A stretch of DNA of 31,764 nucleotides from CAZWAP01 sp964632005 (lineage in GTDB: Bacteria; Planctomycetota; Phycisphaerae; Sedimentisphaerales; Anaerobacaceae). The notes below the pieces were generated by a model. That model was not told where the DNA came from and made no database searches. It worked only from the letters and a program-made list of their open reading frames with translations. Numbering within the stretch: position 1 is the first letter of the stretch; each line of letters opens with the position of its first letter. The stretch covers positions 1 through 31,764 of the forward strand of contig CAZWAP010000026.1 in assembly GCA_964632005.1 (NCBI GenBank), in the 5' to 3' direction. Made by a program: the position numbers and the translations under genes. Positions 16,197 through 25,043 of the stretch are shown one piece after another.

Positions 16197-17711
16197 CTAC
16201 CTGATTTTTTCGTCCGGCAGCTCCGCCTTGATTCCCTCGTAGAGCGGCATCGTGTCTGGCAGTGCTCCGGCCTGGGCCATCAGGCGAATCAGCTCGGCCT
16301 GGAGCTCGCTGACCTTGGCGGCATAGCGGGCGTCATCGATGAGGTTGCGTGTCTCGCCGGGGTCATCTTTGAGGTTGTACAGCTCGGCCTTGTAGATGTC
16401 CGGCTTGCCGTCGCCGTTGGGGTAGTGGACGTACTTCCAGTCGTCGGTGCGGACGCCGCGGACGTTCGGGGTGTAGGGGAACTGCTTTTCGTAGTTGTAG
16501 GCGTAGTACCAGGATTTGCGCCAGCCGGCGGCGTCGCCCTTGAGCAGGGGTTTCCAGGATCGGCCGTGGATGTTCTCGAGGGGTTCTGCGCCGCAGATAT
16601 CGAGGATGCTTGGGGCGATGTCGATGTTGAGGACCATTTCTTCGATGACGGTGCCGGGCTTGATGAGGCTTGGGTAGCGGGCGAACAGGGGGACACGAAT
16701 GCTGGGCTCGTGCATCGTGCGCTTGTCGGTCATTCCGTGCTCGCCGAGGAAGAAGCCGTTGTCGCTGGTAAATATTATCAGCGTGTTATCGAGCTGGCCT
16801 GTTTGCTTGAGCGTCTGGTAGAGGCGGCCGACGCTGTCGTCGATGGACTTGATGGTGGCGGTGTAGGCCCGGACGAAGCGGGCGAACTCGAGGACTCCTC
16901 TGGCGCTGGTGTCGGGGAAGTTGTTGCGGAATCCGAAGATGGGCCCGTAGATTCCGTGCCAGGTGTTGAGGCGTTCGGTGATCCAGCGGGGCTTTCCTTC
17001 GAGGTGGAAGGCCGTCCAGGGGTAGCGGATCTCGATATGGTCGTATATGTGCTCGTATTTCTTTTCGGGGGTGAAAGGGGTGTGTGGAGCCTTGTGTCCG
17101 AGGATCAACAGGAACGGCCTTTGGTGTTCGGCCCGGAGCCACTCGACGGCCATATCGGTGACGCGGTGGGTGTAGTAGCCTTCCTTGACGGTGCGGGTGC
17201 CGTTGACGTTGAAGGTTGTGTCGTAGTACTTGCCCTGTCCCTTGTGCGTCACCCAGTAGTCGAAGCCGGGGCGTTTCTCGTCGCTCTGCTCGCCCATATG
17301 CCATTTGCCGATGTAGGCGGTTTCGTAGCCGGCCCGCTGGAGTTGCAAGGGATAGCTGGCCAGATCCGCGGGGTAGTCGGTGAAGTTGTTGGTGACGTGG
17401 TGGGCGTGGGCGTAGAGGCCTGAGAGCATCGAGGCCCTACTGGGCGAGCAGAGGGAGGTGGTGACGAACATATTTTTGAATCGCGCGCCTTCTGCGGCGA
17501 GGCGGTCTATGTTCGGGGTGTGCAGGAAGGGATGTCCTGCGCAGCCGGCCATATCCCACCGCTGGTCGTCGGTGAGTATTACGACGACGTTGGGCCGGCG
17601 GCGGCGGGCGGTTCGGCCGGTCGGCCGGCGCGTCACGCAGCTGGAGGTCAGGGCCAAGGTTCCAGCGGCCAGTGAGCTCTTCAGCAGGTTTCTGCGATTG
17701 ATGGCGGTCAT
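16197..17711 (-). CDS. Sulfatase (type I, formylglycine-dependent), exported lipoprotein
   Basis: 504 aa. The N-terminus INRRNLLKSSLAAG with LTSSC (Cys 25) combines a twin-arginine-like signal with a lipobox. The metal site begins ILTDDQRWD (Asp 48-49). The sulfatase signature CSPSRA has Cys 88 as the residue converted to formylglycine by an FGE/anaerobic maturase. GKWHMGE, the HKAPHTPF segment and TSDNGFFLGEHG provide the remaining catalytic and calcium ligands. It should hydrolyse sulfate esters, probably of sulfated polysaccharides, in the periplasm. ATG 17711 has GGAGG 7 nt upstream; the earlier in-frame ATG at 17732 lacks this. No maturase gene is in the window. Confidence 0.93.
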   Translation of the reverse strand: MTAINRRNLLKSSLAAGTLALTSSCVTRRPTGRTARRRRPNVVVILTDDQRWDMAGCAGHPFLHTPNIDRLAAEGARFKNMFVTTSLCSPSRASMLSGLYAHAHHVTNNFTDYPADLASYPLQLQRAGYETAYIGKWHMGEQSDEKRPGFDYWVTHKGQGKYYDTTFNVNGTRTVKEGYYTHRVTDMAVEWLRAEHQRPFLLILGHKAPHTPFTPEKKYEHIYDHIEIRYPWTAFHLEGKPRWITERLNTWHGIYGPIFGFRNNFPDTSARGVLEFARFVRAYTATIKSIDDSVGRLYQTLKQTGQLDNTLIIFTSDNGFFLGEHGMTDKRTMHEPSIRVPLFARYPSLIKPGTVIEEMVLNIDIAPSILDICGAEPLENIHGRSWKPLLKGDAAGWRKSWYYAYNYEKQFPYTPNVRGVRTDDWKYVHYPNGDGKPDIYKAELYNLKDDPGETRNLIDDARYAAKVSELQAELIRLMAQAGALPDTMPLYEGIKAELPDEKIR

Positions 17712-17829
17712 AGTCAATCCTCCGTGGCACATCGGGTTCGGGCGGTTGTTCTTCAGGATCAGGAGATGATACCGCGCCGCAGCAGTGCGGGCCAGGTGAT
17801 TTTCGCTGGTTGCTCGGTCGGCGGGTTTG

Positions 17830-18531
17830 TCAGGGCGCCTTGCGGCCGGCGAGTAATCGCTCGAGCAGGGGTCTTAGTTTTGTTATCGCGTTGCCGCGGT
17901 GCGATATTGCGTTTTTTTGGTCGGGCGTCAGCTGGGCGACGGTCTTGCCGAGCTGGGGCACGAAGACAATCGGGTCGTAGCCGAAGCCGTTGGTGCCGAT
18001 CTCTCTATCAGATATGAGACCCTCGAGCGTTCCCGTGGTCTCAAGCAGGACTTTCTGCGGCGAGGCCAAGCAGAGGCAGCATACGAATCTGGCAGTCCTC
18101 TTTTCCTGCGGCACCCCTTCGAGCAGCTCCAGTACCTTCTTTGTATTGCGATGGTCGAGCAGGGTCCGGTCTTCGGCGGGCAGCTTCTCGCCCGAGTATC
18201 TCGCGGACCTCACCCCCGGCTCGCCGCCCAACGCATCGACGACGAGCCCCGAGTCGTCGGCGATGGTCCACAGGCCGGTCGCCTTTGCATAGCCCAAGGC
18301 CTTTTTGCGGGCGTTTTCGGCGAAGGTGGCGCCGTCTTCCGCGACCGGGTCGATGTGGGGGAAGTCCGCCAGGCTCACCCAATCGACATCGGCATCCAGC
18401 ATGGCCCGCAGTTCGGCGAGCTTAGCCGGGTTGGTGGTGGCGACGAGGATTGTTTTACGGTAGGGGTCACTGTAGTTCGATTCATTATTGATTAGGCGAG
18501 GGGGGCTACTATTTTTTCCGGGACCGGCCAT
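17830..18531 (-). CDS. rdgB: XTP/dITP diphosphatase (RdgB/HAM1 family)
   Basis: 233 aa. It hydrolyses non-canonical purine triphosphates (dITP, XTP) to monophosphates, keeping them out of DNA. Conserved motifs are TTNPAKLAELR near the start (triphosphate binding), FAENARKKA, DDSGLVVDALGG.PGVRSARY (catalytic Asp), GFGYDPIF-like GFGYDPIVF, and SHRGNA near the end. About 25 extra N-terminal residues precede the core. ATG 18531 is preceded by AGGAAAAG. The open frame reaches 18621 without better starts. It lies between argF and the sulfatase gene on the same strand. Confidence 0.93.
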   Translation of the reverse strand: MAGPGKNSSPPRLINNESNYSDPYRKTILVATTNPAKLAELRAMLDADVDWVSLADFPHIDPVAEDGATFAENARKKALGYAKATGLWTIADDSGLVVDALGGEPGVRSARYSGEKLPAEDRTLLDHRNTKKVLELLEGVPQEKRTARFVCCLCLASPQKVLLETTGTLEGLISDREIGTNGFGYDPIVFVPQLGKTVAQLTPDQKNAISHRGNAITKLRPLLERLLAGRKAP

Positions 18532-18545
18532 ATTCTTTTCCTGCC

Positions 18546-18674
18546 TCACACCCATCTGCCATTGAGGCCCATAACCGGCGTAGGACAATCGGCTCCTAGC
18601 TCCTTGACGGTTTGTACGCACTTGCGGTACTCAGGCATAGTGTGATATTTCGGCTGGATCGCCTTTCTGTCCAT
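18546..18674 (-). CDS. Possible small ORF (42 aa) upstream of rdgB
   Basis: A 42-residue frame starting MDRKAIQPKYH and ending GLNGRWV, with a charged, protein-like composition and two Cys. Its stop lies 14 nt before the rdgB ATG, an operon-like spacing. No clear ribosome binding site precedes the ATG. A second frame in the same stretch (starting near 18716, ISHVEHYVPPDG) is equally protein-like, so this may be the frameshifted relic of one gene. I recognise no family. Confidence 0.25.
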   Translation of the reverse strand: MDRKAIQPKYHTMPEYRKCVQTVKELGADCPTPVMGLNGRWV

Positions 18675-18758
18675 CTGGTGGGACGTAATGCTCCACGTGG
18701 CTAATTTTAAAGGTCATGCTTTTTACTCTTGTGCGAAGGCCAGCACCAACAAGTGGCA

Positions 18759-19670
18759 CTAGCTCACCAGCTTTTTTAGCAGGGCCCGCTGGAAGTGCAG
18801 TCGGTTCTCTGCTTGGTCGAAGATAATGGAGCCTTCGGACTCTGCTACCTCGTCGGTGATCTCGTAGCCACGTTTGGCGGGCAGGCAGTGCATTATCTTT
18901 ACGCCCGGCGGCGCGGCGTGGAGCAGTTCGCTGTTTACTTGAAAGCCGGCGAAATCCGCGACCCTTTTTTCCTTTTCGGCTTCCTGGCCCATGCTTACCC
19001 AGGTATCGGTGTAGATCACGTCGGCATCGGCGACGGCTGAGGCCGGCTCGGCGATCTGGCGGACGCTCGTGGGCCTTATCGCGTTGGCCCGGTCGATCGT
19101 CTCGGGGTCGAGTTCATAGCTTGGCGGCGAGGCGAGCACCATCTGCAGCCCCAACTTGGCCGAGGCGAAAGCGAGCGAGCGGGCGACGTTGTTGCCATCG
19201 CCGACGTAGGCGAGCTTGACTCCCTCGATGCGTCCGAGGTGCTCCCTGATGGTCAGGATGTCGGCCATCGCCTGGCAGGGGTGGGACCAGTCGGTCAGGG
19301 CGTTGATGACGGGGACGCTGGCGTACCGGGCGAGCTCGGTGACGGTTTGGTGCTCGAAGGTTCGCGCCATTATGCCATCGACGTACCTGCTGAAGACGCG
19401 GGCCATATCCTTGACCGGCTCGCGTTTGCCGATGCCACCGATATCTTCGGGCTTGACGTAGATCGCGCTGCCGCCCAAGTCGGTCATTGCGACCTGGAAG
19501 CTGACGCGCGTCCGCAGGCTGGGCTTCTCAAACAGCATCGCCAGGACCTTGCCCGAGAGGCACAGGTCCCTACGGCCGGCCTTGTAGTGCTCCTTCAGCG
19601 TCGCGCTCAATTCGAGCAACTCGCCGAGCAGCTCGGCCGGACAATCGATTATGGAAAGAAAATCCTTCAT
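18759..19670 (-). CDS. argF: Ornithine carbamoyltransferase
   Basis: 303 aa, cytoplasmic, converting ornithine and carbamoyl phosphate to citrulline in arginine biosynthesis. The carbamoyl-phosphate loop is FEKPSLRTRVSF, HPCQAMADI follows at mid-protein, TDTWVSMGQE closes the ornithine site, and HCLPAKRGYEIT carries the conserved Cys of the family. The Asp-containing and HCLP motifs favour ornithine over aspartate carbamoyltransferase; acetyl- or succinyl-ornithine variants are not excluded without alignment but are less likely. AGGGG lies 6 nt before the ATG. It follows argD by 39 nt in the same operon. Confidence 0.93.
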   Translation of the reverse strand: MKDFLSIIDCPAELLGELLELSATLKEHYKAGRRDLCLSGKVLAMLFEKPSLRTRVSFQVAMTDLGGSAIYVKPEDIGGIGKREPVKDMARVFSRYVDGIMARTFEHQTVTELARYASVPVINALTDWSHPCQAMADILTIREHLGRIEGVKLAYVGDGNNVARSLAFASAKLGLQMVLASPPSYELDPETIDRANAIRPTSVRQIAEPASAVADADVIYTDTWVSMGQEAEKEKRVADFAGFQVNSELLHAAPPGVKIMHCLPAKRGYEITDEVAESEGSIIFDQAENRLHFQRALLKKLVS

Positions 19671-19709
19671 TTTTTTCCCCTGGCTGGCGAGGTTCCAACG
19701 GCGACCATC

Positions 19710-20903
19710 TCAATCGGCTTGTGGTGCATTCTGGCTGAGGACCTCGTCGAGTATCTCGATGGCTCGGTCGATCTGCTCTTCGGTTGTGATCATAGGCGGC
19801 ATAAAGCGCAGGACGTTCTGGTTGGTGCAGTTTATTCGCAGTCCCCTGTCGAGGCAGGTATCGACTATCCGGGCGCCGGGCCTGTTCAACTGGACGCCTA
19901 TCATCAGCCCGATGCCGCGGACCTCCTGGATGATGGGGTGTTTTTGCTTCAATTGGAGCAGCTTGTCGGTGGTGTAGCGGCCCAACTCGGCGGCGTTTTC
20001 GAGGAGGTGGTCTTGCTCGATGGCCTCTATGACGGCGATGCCGGCGGCGCAGGCCAGGCAGTTTCCGCCGAAGGTCGAGGCGTGTTTGCCGGGGACCAGG
20101 GAGGCGGCGACTTCTTCATTGGCCATCATCGCGCCTATGGCGACGCCGCCGCCGAGGGCCTTGGCCATCGTGATGATGTCGGGCTCGACGTCGAAGTGCT
20201 GATAGCCGAACCACTTGCCTGTCCGGCCGACCCCGGTCTGTACCTCGTCGAGGATCATCAAGGCGCCGTTCTCGTCACAGAGGCGGCGGATGGCCTGGAG
20301 GAACTCCTTGGTGGCGACGTTTATTCCTCCTTCGCCCTGGATCGGCTCAACCATTACGGCGGCAACGTCATCGCTGAACGCCGACTCCAGGGCCGCGACG
20401 TCGTTGAAGGGTATGTAGGAGAAGCCCGGCAGCAGCGGCAGGAAGCCCTCGTGGTACCTGGGCTGGGCCGTGGCGGTTACGGTTGCGAAGGTTCGGCCGT
20501 GGAAACTGCCCTCGGCGGTGATGAACTTGTATTTTTCCTTCGAGGTATGGAGGCGCGCCAGTTTCAGCGCCGCCTCGTTTGCCTCGGCGCCGCTGTTGCA
20601 GAAGAAGCACTTGCCGCCGAAGGCCCGCTCACTGAGGAGCTGGGCCAGTATGCCCTGCGGTTCGGAGTAGAAGGTGTTGTCGATATGCAGCAGCTCGCCG
20701 GCCTGTCTGCGAATGGCCTCGACGACCCTGGGGTGGCAGTGTCCGAGGCCGCTGACCGCCCAGCCGGGAAACATATCCAGTATCTCGTTGCCCTCGGCAT
20801 CGTAGAGGTAGCAGCCACGGCCCTTGAGGATGACGCGCGGCAGGCGGGCGTAGTTTGCGATGACGTATTTGTCGAACAATTCTATGGTCTGCTTTGTGGT
20901 CAT
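19710..20903 (-). CDS. argD: Acetylornithine aminotransferase (PLP, class III)
   Basis: 397 aa. It transaminates N-acetylglutamate semialdehyde to N-acetylornithine. Fold-type I motifs are present in order: GLGHCHPRV, FFCNSGAEANEAALKLAR (phosphate-binding GAEA), SFHGRT, EPIQGEGGI, LDEVQTGVGRTGKWF (Asp for the pyridine ring), MAKALGGGVAIGA (Schiff-base Lys), and KHASTFGGN. The order argB-argD-argF supports the arginine role. A TTG at 20933 extends the frame by ten residues, but the ATG at 20903 gives the usual N-terminus. Confidence 0.93.
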   Translation of the reverse strand: MTTKQTIELFDKYVIANYARLPRVILKGRGCYLYDAEGNEILDMFPGWAVSGLGHCHPRVVEAIRRQAGELLHIDNTFYSEPQGILAQLLSERAFGGKCFFCNSGAEANEAALKLARLHTSKEKYKFITAEGSFHGRTFATVTATAQPRYHEGFLPLLPGFSYIPFNDVAALESAFSDDVAAVMVEPIQGEGGINVATKEFLQAIRRLCDENGALMILDEVQTGVGRTGKWFGYQHFDVEPDIITMAKALGGGVAIGAMMANEEVAASLVPGKHASTFGGNCLACAAGIAVIEAIEQDHLLENAAELGRYTTDKLLQLKQKHPIIQEVRGIGLMIGVQLNRPGARIVDTCLDRGLRINCTNQNVLRFMPPMITTEEQIDRAIEILDEVLSQNAPQAD

Positions 20904-20942
20904 AGCGAGTGTTCCGGGCAGTTGGTTTTGCAATGCGAGTTT

Positions 20943-21821
20943 TCAGCTCCGTACGATCTCGGTCCCGATTCCCTTGTCTGTGTATATCTCGAGAAGCAGC
21001 GAGTGGGCGATGCGTCCGTCGATGATGTGTGCCTTCTTCACGCCGGCCTCCAGGGCGGTTATGCAGGCCTCGACCTTTGGAAACATCGCGTCGGTGATGA
21101 TGCCGGCCTTTACCATCTCCTTGATCTGGGTTTCGTTGAGGCTCGAGATCCAGCTGTCGGGGTCGTTGATGTCCCGGCGGATCCCGTGGGTATCGCTGAC
21201 CACCACCAGCTTCTCGGCGTGTATCGCCGCGGCCACCATCCCTGCTGCGCTGTCGGCGTTTACGTTGAGCTTGCCGCCGGCCTTGTCCAGCGCGACCGAG
21301 GCAATCACGGGTATCGTGCCGTCGGCGCAGAGCTTTTTTAGCAGGTCGGCGTTGACCTTCGTGGCGCGTCCGACGAATCCCAGGTCGAGCTTTCGGCCGT
21401 CCGGGCCGGCGAGCCTGAGCAACTCGGCAAAGAGGACACAGCTACTGAGGGAATGCAGCCCCATCGCCGGGCAACCTAATTCGCCGAGCGCCTCGCAGAT
21501 CGGCCCGTTGATCTCGTTCACCAGGGTATGCTCGACAATTCTGAGGGTCCGCTCGTCGGTGTAGCGCCTGCCTTGCACCCAGATCGGCTCGATGCCGGCC
21601 TTGCTCATCGCCCGCGTAATCGCCTTTCCGCCGCCGTGGACGATGATCGGGCGCATCCCGACCGTCGCCATAAACGCGATGTCCGTCAGCAGCTTCCTGC
21701 GCAGGGAAGCGTCATCCAGGACGCTGCCGCCGAGCTTTACGACCACGATCCGCCCACGGAAGCCCCGGATATACTCCATCGCCTCAATCAAGGCGCCGGC
21801 CTTGGCAATAGCCTCTTGCAC
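20943..21821 (-). CDS. argB: Acetylglutamate kinase
   Basis: 292 aa. It phosphorylates N-acetylglutamate, the committed step of the acetylated ornithine pathway. Motifs: VKLGGS (ATP phosphates), IVHGGGKAI (substrate loop), NVNADSAAG, and a late GIGTEIV. The first 25 residues (AIAKAGALIEAMEYIRGFRG) resemble the N-terminal helix found in arginine-inhibited hexameric enzymes, so feedback inhibition by arginine is likely but inferred. The start is GTG at 21821 with AGGAG 7 nt upstream. It follows rpe by 44 nt and precedes argD by 39 nt. Confidence 0.94.
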   Translation of the reverse strand: MQEAIAKAGALIEAMEYIRGFRGRIVVVKLGGSVLDDASLRRKLLTDIAFMATVGMRPIIVHGGGKAITRAMSKAGIEPIWVQGRRYTDERTLRIVEHTLVNEINGPICEALGELGCPAMGLHSLSSCVLFAELLRLAGPDGRKLDLGFVGRATKVNADLLKKLCADGTIPVIASVALDKAGGKLNVNADSAAGMVAAAIHAEKLVVVSDTHGIRRDINDPDSWISSLNETQIKEMVKAGIITDAMFPKVEACITALEAGVKKAHIIDGRIAHSLLLEIYTDKGIGTEIVRS

Positions 21822-21865
21822 GGTAATACTCCTGGATGCGGCCCCGAAACAAATCCGTGAACATA

Positions 21866-22576
21866 TTACGCCGGGTCCGGCTGGTCAAGCGATATTTTGC
21901 CGTTCCGACCCGATGCCGATGCCTCCCGAATCGCGTTTATGGCGGCGAGGCGGTCTGTTTTCGAGAAGATCGCGTTTCCTGCAACGAGCGTGTCGGCCCC
22001 ATACGAGACCACAATCGGGGCGGTTTCGGGGTCTATCCCTCCATCGACTTCCACCCGCACATTGGGGCCGACGATCTGCCTGACCCGGATAATCTTCTCT
22101 GCCGCCTTTGGTATGAACTTCTGCGCGCCGAAGCCCGGGCGAACCGTCATTACCAGCACCATCTCGCAAAGCGGTGCGTACTCCTCTATCGCTTCGACCG
22201 GGGTCTCCGGGTTCAACGTGACGCCCGCGCTGCAGCCCAGCCGGTGGAGCTTCTCGATCAGCTCTCGCGGCTTTTCGGCTGCCTCGATGTGGAAGGTTAC
22301 GTTATCGGCGCCGGCCTCGACGAAGCGCTCAGCGTATTCGGCCGGGTCGCTTATCATCAGGTGGCAGTCTAAGATCAGGTCGCTATGCTTTCGCAGGCTG
22401 GCGATCACGGCGGGGCCGATAGTGATGTTCGGCACGAAGTGGCCGTCCATAACGTCCAGGTGCAGGATCTTGACGCCCGCTGCGGCTACCTCGGCGATCT
22501 CGTCGGCCAACCTGGCAAAATCGGCGCTGAGTATAGAAGGGGCAACCTCAATTGTTCCGGCTTTAGGCAATCGCAT
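21866..22576 (-). CDS. rpe: Ribulose-phosphate 3-epimerase
   Basis: 236 aa TIM barrel that interconverts ribulose-5-phosphate and xylulose-5-phosphate. Motifs: VAPSILSADF near the start, HLDVMDGHFVPN (metal and catalytic Asp), DCHLMI, VRPGFGAQKFI (phosphate loop), and VEVDGGI with the second catalytic Asp. The C-terminus extends by about 15 polar residues (SGRNGKISLDQPDPA). The ATG at 22576 is preferred over the TTG two codons earlier. It is the first gene of the long minus-strand run and diverges from the SurA-like gene across a 226-nt gap. Confidence 0.94.
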   Translation of the reverse strand: MRLPKAGTIEVAPSILSADFARLADEIAEVAAAGVKILHLDVMDGHFVPNITIGPAVIASLRKHSDLILDCHLMISDPAEYAERFVEAGADNVTFHIEAAEKPRELIEKLHRLGCSAGVTLNPETPVEAIEEYAPLCEMVLVMTVRPGFGAQKFIPKAAEKIIRVRQIVGPNVRVEVDGGIDPETAPIVVSYGADTLVAGNAIFSKTDRLAAINAIREASASGRNGKISLDQPDPA

Positions 22577-22729
22577 TTTCAAAACCAGTCGTCCACCGCC
22601 TATAAGTTATGCAGCCCGGTGCACGCGCGGCCGGCTCCAGGGGCATATCGTACCGGCCCTGCGCGGATATGGCAATCTCAAACTTGCTGGCCAGGGTCCC
22701 CGGGAGGGCCTCTCGGCGGCCTATTTTTC

Positions 22730-22757
22730 TTGCAAACGCGGGAAAGCTGACTATAGT
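22730..22757 (+). promoter_or_regulatory. Sigma70-type promoter of the SurA/PpiD-like gene
   Basis: TTGCAA (22730-22735) and TATAGT (22752-22757) are spaced by 16 nt. The predicted start near 22764 lies about 39 nt before the ATG at 22803, and GGAG sits 9 nt from that ATG. Confidence 0.5.
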
Positions 22758-22802
22758 TTGAGAGTTTAGGCTTAATGAGGGCTGCGGCTCTGGAGTGTAC
22801 AG

Positions 22803-25043
22803 ATGAGTTTGGTAAGGTGGTTCAGGAAGAACAACACGAAGATAATGGCCGTGGTGGTCATTGTTATAATGTTCGGGTTCGTGGCGGGGTCGTACCTATC
22901 GTATCTTGCTCGTTCGGGCCCGCGTCCACGGGACACGGTGGCCTATTTCCTGGATGATCGGAAGATAACCAGGTCGGACCTGCAGGCGGCTGCCCGGGAG
23001 CTTGAGATCCTCCGGTCTTTGCGGGCCGATATGCTCCTGCGGAACCAGGATATGCAGGGGATTTTTCTTGCCGAGCTGCTTTTTTCGGAGGGCTCCGGGC
23101 GGGGCGGCTCGGCAGCGGTGATCGAGTACGTAAGAAGGGCGATTGCGAGGAACCGGTACAGAATCAGCCCGGAGGATATAGCCAGCGTGTACCGGCGATC
23201 TGCGCATCCGACGGTATTCTGGCTGTTATTGAAGGAAGAGGCACACCGCTGTGGTGTCAGGGTCGCCAACGCGGATGCTGGCAAGGTGCTTGCGGCTGCA
23301 ATACCGCGATTGTATGAGCAGCTCGGCACGCCCGGAGTAACATACGCGCAGGTGATTGGCCAACTCGTGCGGTCGGGCATCTCCGAAGATGAGGCGCTGG
23401 CGGCGTTTGGAGACCTGATGGGGGTATTGCAATACGCTCAGCTGGTCTGCGGCACCGAGAATCTCACGACCCGCGAGGTGATGCACCTGGCGAGCCGGCA
23501 GAGCGAGACGATGGACGTAGAATTCGTCGAGTTTGACTCGGAGGTCTTCGCAAGAGATCTGGCCGACCCGCCTGAGGACAAGCTGATTGAGCAGTTCAAC
23601 AAGTACAAGAGGTACCTGCCTGCGAGCGTAAGCGAGGAGAATCCGCACGGTTTCGGGTACAGGCTGCCGGCCCGGGTCGGCCTGGAGTATATTGCGGTGA
23701 AGCTTGATGACGTGGCCTCGATTGTCGAGCCGCCCACCCACGAGGAGACCGGGGAGTTCTACCGGAAAAACAAGGACCTGTTCACCAGGCAGGTGCCCTC
23801 AGACCCCAACGATCCCAACTCGCCGAAGGTGGAGGAGCTGCGTAGCTACGCGGAGGTCGTCGATGCCATCAGGCAGCGGTTGCTCAATTCGAAGATAAGT
23901 TCGAAGGCCGAGCTTATCCTGCAGCAGGCCAAGACGCTTGCCGAGCCTAACCTTGCGGGTACCGGCCTGGAGCTTGAGGAGCTTACCAGCGAGCAGTTCA
24001 AAGAGCGGCTGGTCGATTACAACAGCATCGCCGAGAAGCTCAGCGAGCAGCACAACGTGAAGCTGTACGTCGGTCGGACGGGCCTGCTGAGCGCAGAGGC
24101 GATGCAGCTGGACAGATACCTCGGCAGGCTGGCTGTGGAGGGTTACGGGTATCGGCCGGTGGGTCTGACTCAGATGGCCTTTGCGGTTGATGAGGTCGGG
24201 ACGAGCAAGCTGGGTCCCTTTGACGCGCCGAAACCGAGGCTGTACGAGACAATAGGTCCGGCGAAGGACGCGATGGCTTTTGGGAGGTCCGGCCTGCCGA
24301 CCTCCGGCCGGATCAGCGCGGTGGTGCGCGTGGTCGAAGCCTACAAGGAAGGCGAACCGGCCGATATCAACGAGGCCTTCAGCACGCACGGCATCATCTT
24401 TGATCCGAACCAGGATAAGAACGAGGACGATTTCTATTCGGTAAGGCAGAAGGTGACAGAGGACCTGAAGGAGCTGGCCGCCCTCGATACCACCCGGACG
24501 AAGGCCGAGCAGTTCATCGACCTGGCCGCGAGCACCGACTGGGACACTGCTCTTAACAGGTTCAACCAGCTCTATGGGGGTGGGCCGAACGAGCCCAACG
24601 TATTCAGGCTCGACTTTTTCACGCGCATCGCAAGGACGTCAGCTATGGAGCTGAGCACCCTGGCCGTCCAGAACGAGGGCAACCCCGCTGCAAAGTTCTT
24701 TCTCAACCAGGCCAAGGTCGAAGCGCAGCTTACCGAGAAGCTCTATTCACTCGTGCCCAGTGACAGTAATACGCCCGAGACTCTGCCGGTCGTCGTGGAG
24801 TTTGAACCCACTTTGAGCTTTTTTTGCATCAAGAGTCTGGCGCTTAAGCGGCTATGGAGGGAAGATTTCGAGCGGCTCAGGCCGCTGCGCTTTTACAGGC
24901 AGGCGGTTGTGCGGCTTCAGAGCCTTGCGCCGGTTCACTTCAAGCCCGACAACATACTCGAACGGCTGAGGTTCAGGCCTGCTGAGCCGAAAGAGAAGGC
25001 CGGGGACGCCAACGCCCCGCCGGATTCGGAGGCCAGTTCGTGA
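22803..25043 (+). CDS. Membrane-anchored SurA/PpiD-like periplasmic protein
   Basis: 746 aa. MSLVRWFRKNNTKIM is followed by one transmembrane helix (about 16-35), giving an N-in anchor as in PpiD. The next segment (VAYFLDDRKITRSDLQAAARE, then long helices) is SurA_N-like. I cannot find a clear parvulin catalytic core, so peptidyl-prolyl isomerase activity is doubtful. The remainder has repeated EFYRKNKDLF-type helices and an acidic, Pro-rich C-terminus. PpiD relatives act as envelope chaperones at the SecYEG exit; a similar chaperone role is inference. The gene overlaps the next by one base, indicating translational coupling to two small membrane proteins. Confidence 0.75.
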   Translation: MSLVRWFRKNNTKIMAVVVIVIMFGFVAGSYLSYLARSGPRPRDTVAYFLDDRKITRSDLQAAARELEILRSLRADMLLRNQDMQGIFLAELLFSEGSGRGGSAAVIEYVRRAIARNRYRISPEDIASVYRRSAHPTVFWLLLKEEAHRCGVRVANADAGKVLAAAIPRLYEQLGTPGVTYAQVIGQLVRSGISEDEALAAFGDLMGVLQYAQLVCGTENLTTREVMHLASRQSETMDVEFVEFDSEVFARDLADPPEDKLIEQFNKYKRYLPASVSEENPHGFGYRLPARVGLEYIAVKLDDVASIVEPPTHEETGEFYRKNKDLFTRQVPSDPNDPNSPKVEELRSYAEVVDAIRQRLLNSKISSKAELILQQAKTLAEPNLAGTGLELEELTSEQFKERLVDYNSIAEKLSEQHNVKLYVGRTGLLSAEAMQLDRYLGRLAVEGYGYRPVGLTQMAFAVDEVGTSKLGPFDAPKPRLYETIGPAKDAMAFGRSGLPTSGRISAVVRVVEAYKEGEPADINEAFSTHGIIFDPNQDKNEDDFYSVRQKVTEDLKELAALDTTRTKAEQFIDLAASTDWDTALNRFNQLYGGGPNEPNVFRLDFFTRIARTSAMELSTLAVQNEGNPAAKFFLNQAKVEAQLTEKLYSLVPSDSNTPETLPVVVEFEPTLSFFCIKSLALKRLWREDFERLRPLRFYRQAVVRLQSLAPVHFKPDNILERLRFRPAEPKEKAGDANAPPDSEASS

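Noticed and set aside
16425..17423. A 332-aa plus-strand ORF
   Set aside because: Antisense to the sulfatase gene, which carries the CSPSRA signature.
19239..21341. A 700-aa plus-strand ORF
   Set aside because: It is the antisense frame of argF, argD and argB, all of which have full family motifs on the minus strand.
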